Shown in pieces: positions 50,831 through 58,343 of a stretch of DNA of 64,000 nt. Positions within the stretch are counted from its first letter, which is position 1; the number at the start of each line of letters is the position of its first letter. Under the pieces are notes generated by a model that did not search any database, was not told the DNA's origin, and was given only the letters and a program-made list of their open reading frames with translations. Source of the DNA: Candidatus Omnitrophota bacterium (lineage in GTDB: Bacteria; Omnitrophota; Gorgyraeia; Velamenicoccales; Velamenicoccaceae); contig DMEU01000016.1 in the NCBI GenBank assembly GCA_003451585.1, forward strand, positions 1-64,000. Reading direction: 5' to 3'. A program made the position numbers and the translations under genes.

Positions 50831-51163
50831 ATGATAATGAATCCCAAGGAGTTAAAAATAGAATACTTCAAATCAGGAGGGCCTGGCGGCCAGCATAAAA
50901 ATAAGCGTAATATGGCTGTGCGCGTCACACATCTGTCTACCGGTTTAACTGCGGTTTGCCAGGAGCATCGTTTGCAATCTTTGAATAAAGAGATAGCCAT
51001 CGCCAGGCTTATGGCGCGGCTGGCGCAAAAGACGGCAAAGAAAAAAAAGAGGATACCTACGCGGGTACCTCTTGGCGCAAGAGAGAGGGTCCTGCAATGG
51101 AAGAGGGGTAGAAGTCATATGAAGGCAGCAAGGCGCGAGAAGTTCAGCGGATCGGAGCAATAG
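50831..51163 (+). CDS. Peptide-chain-release-factor-like protein (GGQ domain)
   Basis: A 110-aa protein with the RF domain 3 motif GGPGGQHKNK (residues 16-25), whose GGQ hydrolyses peptidyl-tRNA, then a basic, Arg/Lys-rich C-terminus. It lacks codon-recognition domains, so it resembles the ArfB/YaeJ or RF-like rescue proteins. Starts at 50831 or the second ATG 50837; there is no Shine-Dalgarno and a promoter lies directly upstream. Rescue role is inferred. Confidence 0.85.
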   Translation: MIMNPKELKIEYFKSGGPGGQHKNKRNMAVRVTHLSTGLTAVCQEHRLQSLNKEIAIARLMARLAQKTAKKKKRIPTRVPLGARERVLQWKRGRSHMKAARREKFSGSEQ

Positions 51164-51178
51164 GGAAAGGGGTGCGGC

Positions 51179-51466
51179 ATGGTGTTTAAAAAAGCGTTTT
51201 ACATTTTTTTTGGTTTTATTATGGGCATAGTAGCGGCGAATGTATTCTTTTCTCAGGAAGTCATGGCGCAATACGGTGGCGGCAAGTCAGGGGCTTTCAG
51301 TGAAGATGACATGACGCCGGAAATACCATCCAGCTACGGCAGGCTGGTGGCTGTTTCAGGCATCGAAATGTATTTTCAAGGGGAAGACGGTTCGATCACG
51401 ATAGTCAAACCGCGCACGCGGCGGGAATTAGATACCAACGTGGTAGTGATAAAGAGAGGCAAGTAG
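51179..51466 (+). CDS. Small exported hypothetical protein
   Basis: A 95-aa protein with an N-terminal signal peptide (~1-30; KKAFYIFFGFIMGIVAANVF, cleavage near AQY), followed by a ~65-residue periplasmic or secreted domain beginning with a Gly/Ser-rich spacer and containing VAVSGIEMYFQGEDGSITIV. No family recognised. A poor ribosome binding site precedes the ATG; tex follows 11 nt later. Confidence 0.65.
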   Translation: MVFKKAFYIFFGFIMGIVAANVFFSQEVMAQYGGGKSGAFSEDDMTPEIPSSYGRLVAVSGIEMYFQGEDGSITIVKPRTRRELDTNVVVIKRGK

Positions 51467-51477
51467 GTTTTTCTTCT

Positions 51478-53658
51478 ATGTTAGACATCCCGAAGATACT
51501 GAAGGACGAGTTTCATTTAAGTGTTGTCCATACCAAAAATATCCTCCAGTTACTCCACGAGAAGGCCACCGTCCCTTTTATGGCCCGGTATCGCAAAGAT
51601 ATGACGGGTAATATGGATGAGGTCGTTTTAAGGGAATTTTGCGACCGCTTCAGTTATCTCGTTCATCTGGAGGAGCGCAAAGCCACAGTATTAAAGACCA
51701 TCGAGGAACAGCAGAAACTCACCCCTGAATTAAAAAACCGTATAGAGAATTGCCTTTCTAATGTGGAGCTCGAGGACTTATACTTTCCTTATAAGCCAAA
51801 GAGGCGCACGCGTGCCACTGCGGCCCGTGAAAAGGGTTTAGAGCCGCTCGCGCAGGAGATCAAGCTGATCAGCGATGCAGTATGCGATATAGGCGCCCTA
51901 GCCAAAAAATATATATGTTTTGAGAGATCGGTATTCGATGAGAAAGAAGCATTGGCCGGGGCATCCGATATCCTGGCAGAAGAGGTATCTGAAAAGCCGG
52001 AACACAGGGATTTCATACGTAAATACTTTTTTGAGAACGGCATGTTCCAGTCCAGGCCCCGCGTCGGTTTCGCGGATAAAAAGACCAAGTTCGAGATGTA
52101 TTACAATTATGAGTCAAAGGTCCGCTCGATACCTTCTCATAACCTGCTGGCGATACTGCGCGGTGAGAACGAAGGCGTTCTTGCTATGCAGCTTATCGTA
52201 GACCGCGGCCCTATCTTAGGTTATCTGTACCAAAAGGAGGTCCATGCAGGCCCCGGGCCGGTAGCTGATTTTTTTAAGATAATGCTCGAGGACGCCTATG
52301 AGAGGCTGATGAGGGTATCGCTTACGGCAGATGTCAGGGTGATGTGTAAAGAGGCGGCAGATGATGTGGCTATAAAGACGTTCGAAACAAACCTGCGCCA
52401 GCTTTTGCTCTCTGCGCCTGCGGGCATGCGGCCTGTCTTAGGTATCGATCCTGGTTTTGTGTCGGGTTGTAAGGTGGTGGCGCTTGACGGCACAGGTAAG
52501 TTTTTGGAGTACAATACCATTTTTCCCAACCCGCCGCAGAATGATAGGCCCGGCGCCGCAGAGATAGCAAGGCGTATGTGTATAAAATATAAGGTCGAAT
52601 TGATAGCTATAGGTAACGGTACGGCATCACGCGAAACGGAAGATTTTGTCAACGGTGTCATTGATTCCCTGAAGGGAACACTGGAGCCATTGCCTATCAA
52701 GGTCATAGTGAATGAATCCGGCGCGTCTATTTATTCCGCAAGCGTGGCCGCCGCCGAAGAGTTCCCTGACAAGGATGTGACTGTGCGCGGGGCCATCTCT
52801 ATAGCACGCAGGCTGCAGGACCCGTTAGCAGAGCTGGTAAAGATAGACCCTAAATCCATCGGAGTAGGGCAGTATCAGCATGATGTCGACCAGAAAAAAC
52901 TTAAAATAAAACTCGAAGAGTTGGTGGAGAGCTGTGTAAATTTTGTCGGGGTAGACCTTAACCTGGCTTCCAGGGAGTTGCTTTCGCATGTGTCAGGCAT
53001 TAATTCCAGGATAGCCCGTGAGGTAGTTAACTACAGGGACCAGGCCGGTGCGTTTGTCAGCCGCCGGGACCTGCTTAAGATCCCAAACTTTGGTGAAAAG
53101 ACATTTGAGCAGGCCGCAGGCTTCCTGCGCATACGCGACGCGGCAGATCCGCTGGATAATACGGCCATACATCCTGAGAGCTATCGTATCGTAGAGAGGA
53201 TGTGCGGCGATCTGAAAGTTACCCCGGTCAATATCATAAAACACCCGGAATTTTTGAACCGTCTGCGTATCGGCGATTATGTGGATGCAACGGTAGGCAG
53301 CCTGACCGTGCAGGATATCGTAAATGAATTGAAAAAACCAGGCCGTGACCCCAGGGAGAAATTCAAATATGCCCAGTTCAACGATGCCGTAAGGGAGATA
53401 AAGGATTTAAAGCCCGGCATGAAACTTGAGGGCACGGTCACTAACGTTGCTAATTTCGGCGTTTTTGTCGATATAGGGGTACACCAGGACGGCCTTGTCC
53501 ATATCTCCCAGATCGCCGATAAGTTCGTCAAAGACCCGAATGATTTCGTAAAGGTCGGTGATGTGGTAAAGGTCACGGTACTCGATCTGGATGCCGGCCT
53601 TAAGCGTATAAGTTTATCGATGAAGAAAAAACCGGAAATTAGAAACTTAAAGTTATAG
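51478..53658 (+). CDS. tex: Tex family RNA-binding transcription accessory protein
   Basis: A 726-aa protein with the Tex order: N-terminal helical domain, a YqgF/RNase H-like domain (VLGIDPGFVSGCKVV near 321-335), helix-hairpin-helix region (RRDLLKIPNFGEKT, ~530), and a C-terminal S1 RNA-binding domain (~640-715, LEGTVTNVANFGVFVDIG). Tex binds nucleic acid and affects transcription; its exact role is unsettled. Weak ribosome binding site. Confidence 0.95.
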   Translation: MLDIPKILKDEFHLSVVHTKNILQLLHEKATVPFMARYRKDMTGNMDEVVLREFCDRFSYLVHLEERKATVLKTIEEQQKLTPELKNRIENCLSNVELEDLYFPYKPKRRTRATAAREKGLEPLAQEIKLISDAVCDIGALAKKYICFERSVFDEKEALAGASDILAEEVSEKPEHRDFIRKYFFENGMFQSRPRVGFADKKTKFEMYYNYESKVRSIPSHNLLAILRGENEGVLAMQLIVDRGPILGYLYQKEVHAGPGPVADFFKIMLEDAYERLMRVSLTADVRVMCKEAADDVAIKTFETNLRQLLLSAPAGMRPVLGIDPGFVSGCKVVALDGTGKFLEYNTIFPNPPQNDRPGAAEIARRMCIKYKVELIAIGNGTASRETEDFVNGVIDSLKGTLEPLPIKVIVNESGASIYSASVAAAEEFPDKDVTVRGAISIARRLQDPLAELVKIDPKSIGVGQYQHDVDQKKLKIKLEELVESCVNFVGVDLNLASRELLSHVSGINSRIAREVVNYRDQAGAFVSRRDLLKIPNFGEKTFEQAAGFLRIRDAADPLDNTAIHPESYRIVERMCGDLKVTPVNIIKHPEFLNRLRIGDYVDATVGSLTVQDIVNELKKPGRDPREKFKYAQFNDAVREIKDLKPGMKLEGTVTNVANFGVFVDIGVHQDGLVHISQIADKFVKDPNDFVKVGDVVKVTVLDLDAGLKRISLSMKKKPEIRNLKL

Positions 53659-53679
53659 GTTTGATTGAGAGCTCGCGTG

Positions 53680-53771
53680 GGCAATGGGTGACACGAAGGC
53701 GGGGACCCCTTGCCCGCCCGCAGCCGCAGGCGAGGACGGCACAGGGTGCCGCAGTGGCAGGACCCGTTGCC
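53680..53771. repeat. GC-rich multi-hairpin element after tex
   Basis: GGCAATGGGT (53680-53689) pairs with ACCCGTTGCC (53762-53771) allowing one G-U. Inside, GGCGGG (53699-53704) pairs with CCCGCC (53713-53718), and GGCAC pairs with GTGCC around AGG (53738-53750). The block has no convincing ORF and lies in the 141-bp gap before the M29 peptidase. Confidence 0.5.
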
Positions 53772-53799
53772 ATTTGCGACGTAAAACTGGGAGATGACG

Positions 53800-54897
53800 A
53801 TGAGCGATCCAAGAGTCGAGAAATTGGCGGATATATTGGTTAATTATTCAGCCAAAGTCAGGCGGGGAGATGTTGTTATTATCGATTTCAGCGGGACAAG
53901 GCCGCTGCCCCTGGTAAAGGAGATATACAAAAGGTGCTTAAAGAACGGCGCTAAATACGTAGAGTACAATTTTTCGGAAGAGAGTTTAGTAAAAACTTTT
54001 TATGATGTGGCTGGAAGCGAGCAGCTGGCTTATTTTCCGAAGCACCGGCTGGATGCCATGAAGAAGGCCACGGTCTATATAGGTATCAGCGGCACGGAAA
54101 ACGTGCAGAATTACGCCAATGTAGCGTTGCACAAGATGGTGAAAAGGGAGAAGGTGCTCAGGCCTATCGTCAACAGGCGCGTTGATTTTACGCGCTGGGT
54201 CATCACACGTTATCCTACGAACGGCCTTGCCCAGGACGCGAAGATGAGCTTGGACGAGTTCGAGGATTTTTATTTCAAGGCGTGTAATATCGACTGGTCG
54301 GATTTTTCCGGAAAGATCACCTATTTATGGAAGATGGTCCAAAAGGCCGAAGACGTGCATATTAAATCCTCGGATACCGACTTAAGGTTCTCTATAAAAG
54401 GGATCCCTGCCATAAAAAGCGAAGGCTTGCGCAATATGCCGGACGGAGAAGTGTTTACTTCTCCGGTGAAAAATTCCGTCCAGGGCCACATCACTTACAA
54501 CACCCCGAGCCTTTATCATGGCAAAGAATTCAACGGCGTCAGGCTTGAGTTCAAGGACGGGAGAATTATTAAGGCCGGCGCCCAGGCGGGCTCGAATGAT
54601 GAGCTTAACAAGATCTTCGACACGGACAAGGGCGCGCGTTTTGTAGGCGAGTTTGCTTTCGGGCTCAACAGGAACATCGTAAAACCCATGAAGAATATCT
54701 TGTTTGATGAAAAGATCGTGGGTTCTATCCATTTCACCCCGGGTAATGCCTATAAAGACGCTGATAACGGCAACCGCTCGTCCATCCATTGGGACTTGGT
54801 CAAGATATTGCGCGGTGACGGCGAGGTTTATCTCGACGGAAAACTGATACAGAAAGACGGCAAATTCATAACAAAAGAGCTAAAAGGTTTAAATTAA
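53800..54897 (+). CDS. Aminopeptidase, M29 family (thermophilic aminopeptidase)
   Basis: A 365-aa metallo-aminopeptidase that removes N-terminal residues. GEFAFGLN (~284) and GSIHFTPGNAYKD (~308) carry family-typical Glu, His and Asp metal ligands; TSPVKNSVQGHI precedes. GGGAG (53788-53792) places the start at ATG 53800 rather than the in-frame ATG at 53794. Cytoplasmic; no operon partner of clear relevance. Confidence 0.92.
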   Translation: MSDPRVEKLADILVNYSAKVRRGDVVIIDFSGTRPLPLVKEIYKRCLKNGAKYVEYNFSEESLVKTFYDVAGSEQLAYFPKHRLDAMKKATVYIGISGTENVQNYANVALHKMVKREKVLRPIVNRRVDFTRWVITRYPTNGLAQDAKMSLDEFEDFYFKACNIDWSDFSGKITYLWKMVQKAEDVHIKSSDTDLRFSIKGIPAIKSEGLRNMPDGEVFTSPVKNSVQGHITYNTPSLYHGKEFNGVRLEFKDGRIIKAGAQAGSNDELNKIFDTDKGARFVGEFAFGLNRNIVKPMKNILFDEKIVGSIHFTPGNAYKDADNGNRSSIHWDLVKILRGDGEVYLDGKLIQKDGKFITKELKGLN

Positions 54898-54953
54898 CAG
54901 TACAACCATATCAACCTACGCGGTTGAAATGGTTTAATCAAAGAGGAAGTGAT

Positions 54954-55625
54954 ATGGATGGATTAAAGACTAGATCAATACGCAATATCGAGCAGAAGAT
55001 GGCGGGGGTAGAGCCGGGATCGATACGTTATAATGTGCTTGAGGCGGCAAAGAATTTTAAAAGCTCCTGGATAGCGCTTGGGCAGATCTTATACATGGTT
55101 TATAAAGATAAGCACTTCAAATCTTGGGGTTTTATGACATTTGAAGCCTATTGCAAGGCTGAGCTTGGCTTGCAGAAGCAGACAGCTTCTAAATTGCTGC
55201 ATTCATATTATTTTCTCGAGAAGGACGAGCCGCAGCTTTTGAAAGACCTGCAGTCACAGGATAGCATTGAGCCTAAAAGCATCCCGAGTGTGGATGCGGT
55301 CAATGTGCTTCGCCTGGCTGCAAAGAGCAAGGAGCTGACCGAAGATGATTACCAGGAGTTCAAAAAGAATGTTTTCGAGGATGGCGTGGAAGGCAAGGAG
55401 ATAAAAAAACAGGTCGGTTTGAGGCTGCGTTCCTTGCGCGAAGAGGAAGACCCCGAGAAGGCGAGGCTCCAGCGCAGGACATCTACTCTGCGGCGCCTTT
55501 ATGCAACGTTAAGGACACTCCAAAAAGAGGTTAACGTGGCCAATCTTGTTTCCGATAAAACAGCTAAAGAACTCGAACGCCTTTTGGGATTCCTTGAGTC
55601 AGAGATAGGCACACCTTCGGCGTAA
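54954..55625 (+). CDS. Hypothetical helical protein, possible DNA-binding
   Basis: A 223-aa all-helical protein. A start at ATG 54954 follows AGAGGAAG. The middle (WIALGQILYMVYKDKHFKSW, FEAYCKAELGLQKQTASKLL, ~34-82) looks like a helix-turn-helix module followed by a long basic/acidic coiled region (~140-200). Similar unnamed proteins occur in other environmental bacteria, as I recall, but I assign no function. Stands between the M29 gene and rpsO. Confidence 0.6.
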   Translation: MDGLKTRSIRNIEQKMAGVEPGSIRYNVLEAAKNFKSSWIALGQILYMVYKDKHFKSWGFMTFEAYCKAELGLQKQTASKLLHSYYFLEKDEPQLLKDLQSQDSIEPKSIPSVDAVNVLRLAAKSKELTEDDYQEFKKNVFEDGVEGKEIKKQVGLRLRSLREEEDPEKARLQRRTSTLRRLYATLRTLQKEVNVANLVSDKTAKELERLLGFLESEIGTPSA

Positions 55626-55631
55626 TTGTTC

Positions 55632-55660
55632 TTGACTTCATCTTTTCAAAAAGGTATACT
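55632..55660 (+). promoter_or_regulatory. Promoter of rpsO
   Basis: TTGACT (55632-55637), a 17-bp spacer and TATACT (55655-55660). Transcription from ~55667 would give a ~127-nt leader before the rpsO GTG. Confidence 0.75.
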
Positions 55661-55666
55661 AAGGAC

Positions 55667-55793
55667 TCATTAAAAAGGATCTATTAACTGAACGTCTTCC
55701 CGTGCCTGTTATAAGGCAGGGCAGACAGGCTTATCTGTAGATAGGCTAACGAGATACCCTTATATAAGGGCACATCTAGGAGGAGGAAAGTCG
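55667..55793 (+). promoter_or_regulatory. Structured 5' leader of rpsO, possible S15 autoregulatory site
   Basis: The leader contains GCCTGT...ACAGGC flanking a TATAAGGCAGGGCAG loop and a perfect 14-bp palindrome CCCTTATATAAGGG (55757-55770) just before the AGGAGGAGG ribosome binding site. S15 often represses its own translation by binding a leader RNA; this leader has the right place and paired structure. Function inferred, not shown. Confidence 0.45.
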
Positions 55794-56060
55794 GTGTTAG
55801 AGAGTACAAAAAAGCAGGAAATAATCGAAACTTATAAGGTGCACGCGAAAGATACGGGTTCTGCATTCGTGCAGATCGCCCTTTTGACTGAAAGGATCAA
55901 CCAGCTTTCAAAGCATTTTGAACAGCACAAGAAGGACCACCATTCCCGCCAAGGCCTGTTGAAAATGGTCAGCACACGCCGTCGTCTTCTCACGTACTTG
56001 AAGAATAACGATGCTAAAAAGTATGGTGAGATCCTGTCTAAGCTGGGGCTACGTAAATAA
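55794..56060 (+). CDS. rpsO: 30S ribosomal protein S15
   Basis: An 88-aa primary 16S-binding protein. It contains TGSAFVQIALLTERINQLSKHF and HSRQGLLKMVSTRRRLLTYL (S15 signature with RLL). GTG start after a strong AGGAGGAGG. pnp follows, the usual rpsO-pnp pair. Confidence 0.97.
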   Translation: MLESTKKQEIIETYKVHAKDTGSAFVQIALLTERINQLSKHFEQHKKDHHSRQGLLKMVSTRRRLLTYLKNNDAKKYGEILSKLGLRK

Positions 56061-56074
56061 TCATGGAGAAAAAT

Positions 56075-58168
56075 ATGTCTATTGTAAAAGTTGAAACTCC
56101 TTATGGGGGTGCGAATATAGTTTTAGAAACAGGCAAGTTGGCCAAACAGGCTGATGGTGCCGTAACAGTCCAGATGGGCGGGACTATAGTATTGGTGACC
56201 GCGTGTGTCTCCAAGGAGACCAGGGAGGGTATAGGTTTCTTTCCGTTGACGGTCGAGTATCAGGAAAAGACGTATGCCGCCGGCCGTATACCGGGCGGAT
56301 TTTTTAAAAGAGAAGGAAGGCCGTCGGAGAGCGAGATCCTGGTCTCCAGGCTTATTGATAGGCCGATACGCCCTCTTTTCCCGGACGGTTTCAAGAATGA
56401 CGTCCAGGTAGTGGCTATAGTCTTATCCAGCGATGGCGAGAACGATCCGGATGTTTTGGCAGCCGTAGGGGCATCAGCGGCTTTGAATATCTCGCCCGCT
56501 CCGTTCCCCGGAGCCATAGGCGCCTGCCGCGTTGCAAGGATAGGCGACGAATTTATACTTAACCCGACCTATGCCCAGCGCCAGGCGAGCGAGTTGGACC
56601 TCATGGTCATCGGCACAAGGGATAAGGTCATTATGATCGAAGGTGAAGCGAAAGGCCTGCCGGAGCATATTATTTTAGAAGGGCTCAAGTTTGGCCACAA
56701 AAACCTTCAGGCCACAATCGATATACAGGAGGACCTTGTCTCGCGCGCCGGAAAACCCAAGATGTCTTATGAGAATAAGACTGTCAGCGGGAAGCTTGTT
56801 GAGAGTATAAGGTCAGCCCACTTCAACAGGATAAAAGAGATATGTGCTATAGCGGATAAAGACCAGCGCGAGGAAGCCTTACATATACTCTATACTGAGA
56901 TCTCCGGTAAATTCTGCGTCGAAACAGATGAAGAGAAGTTCTGTGATGCGGATATCAAGGCCGCGTTGGAAAAAATAGAGCAGCAAGAGGTCCGTCGCAT
57001 GATATTAGAAGACAAGTTGAGGGTGGACGGCAGGGGCATAGAAGATATAAGGCACATTGCCTGTGAAGTTGGCGTGTTGCCAAGGACCCATGGTTCAGGT
57101 TTGTTCACCCGTGGGCAGACCCAGAGCCTGGCTGTGACGACACTTGGTACGCGTGCTGACGAGCAGATGATCGAAGCCCTTGAAGGGAAATCCTACAAGA
57201 AGTTCATGCTCCATTACAGTTTTCCGCCGTTTAGCGTAGGAGAGGTCAAGCCTATGCGAGGGCCTGGCCGCAGAGAAATAGGCCACGGCGCCCTGGCTGA
57301 AAAGTCTTTGAAGCCGGTCATGCCTTCAACGGATGAATTTCCTTACACTGTGCGCCTTGTCTCGGAGATCCTGGAGTCGAATGGTTCTTCCAGCATGGCT
57401 ACGGTTTGCGCGTCGTCTTTGTCTTTGATGGATGCCGGAGTGCCGATAAAAGAGCCTGTGGCCGGCGTGGCATTGGGCCTGGTCAAGGAAGGGGATAGGC
57501 ATGTTGTTCTTTCCGATATCGCAGGTATCGAAGACCACTTCGGAGATATGGATTTTAAGGTGGCCGGTACACGCCGCGGCATAACGGCTATCCAGCTTGA
57601 CCTAAAGATCGGCGGCATCGGATTTAATATAATAGAGGAAGTATTGAGCCGCGCTTACAAAGGCAGGGTCTTTGTCTTAGATAAGATGGCCGAGGCCATA
57701 GCCGGACCCAAGCAAGAACTGTCCGAATATGCACCGCGCATCATCAATTTAAAGATCAATCAGGAGCGCATAGGCGACTTGATCGGGCCTGGCGGCAAGA
57801 ATATCCGCAAGATAATAGAGCTTACGGGTGTGGCGATAGATGTCGAGGATGACGGCAGCGTGCTGGTTGCCTCCACCGACAGCGAGGCGTCAAAACGTGC
57901 TATTGAGATGATCAAAGGCTTAACAGAAGACGCCGAGATCGGCAAGATATACAGAGGCAAGGTAAAGCGTATCATGAATTTCGGCGCGTTCGTAGAGATA
58001 CTGCCGAATAAAGAAGGCCTTGTACATATATCGGAACTTGCTGATAAATATGTCAAGAATGTCGAAGAAGTGGTAAAACTCGGTGATGAGATAACGGTCA
58101 AGGTCATAGAGATCGACGAATTAGGCCGCGTCAATCTAAGCAAAAAACAGGCAGAACAAAAAGGCTGA
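56075..58168 (+). CDS. pnp: Polyribonucleotide nucleotidyltransferase (PNPase)
   Basis: 3'-5' phosphorolytic exoribonuclease; 697 aa from ATG 56075 (GGAGA at 56065-56069); an in-frame ATG at 56063 is possible. Two RNase PH domains flank a helical linker; catalytic residues fall in the second PH core (about 315-540). The KH motif IGPGGKNIRKI (~572) and S1 domain (~620-690) close the protein. Pairs with rpsO. Confidence 0.97.
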   Translation: MSIVKVETPYGGANIVLETGKLAKQADGAVTVQMGGTIVLVTACVSKETREGIGFFPLTVEYQEKTYAAGRIPGGFFKREGRPSESEILVSRLIDRPIRPLFPDGFKNDVQVVAIVLSSDGENDPDVLAAVGASAALNISPAPFPGAIGACRVARIGDEFILNPTYAQRQASELDLMVIGTRDKVIMIEGEAKGLPEHIILEGLKFGHKNLQATIDIQEDLVSRAGKPKMSYENKTVSGKLVESIRSAHFNRIKEICAIADKDQREEALHILYTEISGKFCVETDEEKFCDADIKAALEKIEQQEVRRMILEDKLRVDGRGIEDIRHIACEVGVLPRTHGSGLFTRGQTQSLAVTTLGTRADEQMIEALEGKSYKKFMLHYSFPPFSVGEVKPMRGPGRREIGHGALAEKSLKPVMPSTDEFPYTVRLVSEILESNGSSSMATVCASSLSLMDAGVPIKEPVAGVALGLVKEGDRHVVLSDIAGIEDHFGDMDFKVAGTRRGITAIQLDLKIGGIGFNIIEEVLSRAYKGRVFVLDKMAEAIAGPKQELSEYAPRIINLKINQERIGDLIGPGGKNIRKIIELTGVAIDVEDDGSVLVASTDSEASKRAIEMIKGLTEDAEIGKIYRGKVKRIMNFGAFVEILPNKEGLVHISELADKYVKNVEEVVKLGDEITVKVIEIDELGRVNLSKKQAEQKG

Positions 58169-58170
58169 TA

Positions 58171-58322
58171 GAAAATTCAAAATCCTAAGCACAAAGCTCA
58201 AAGTGAATTCAAAATTGAAATTTCAAAATTAAAACGAATATTTTTGTCGCAGATGGTTTTAAATTTTGAGTTTGGAGTTTTGAGTTTGTTTTGAATTTTG
58301 AGCTTAGGATTTTCGTTTTTTT
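58171..58322. repeat. AT-rich palindrome and possible terminator between pnp and ftsK
   Basis: AAAATCCTAAGC (58179-58190) pairs exactly with GCTTAGGATTTT (58302-58313). Between them lie short AAATTC, AAAGCTC and TTTTGAG type units that pair partially, and a T7 run follows at 58316-58322. It could terminate the pnp transcript. The sole open frame inside (58209-58430, - strand) is a shadow. Confidence 0.6.
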
Positions 58323-58343
58323 AAAGTCCCCATACTGGATATT

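Noticed and set aside
53661..53843. 60-aa frame in the tex-M29 gap
   Set aside because: Lies on the GC-rich hairpin element and runs out of frame into the aminopeptidase gene.
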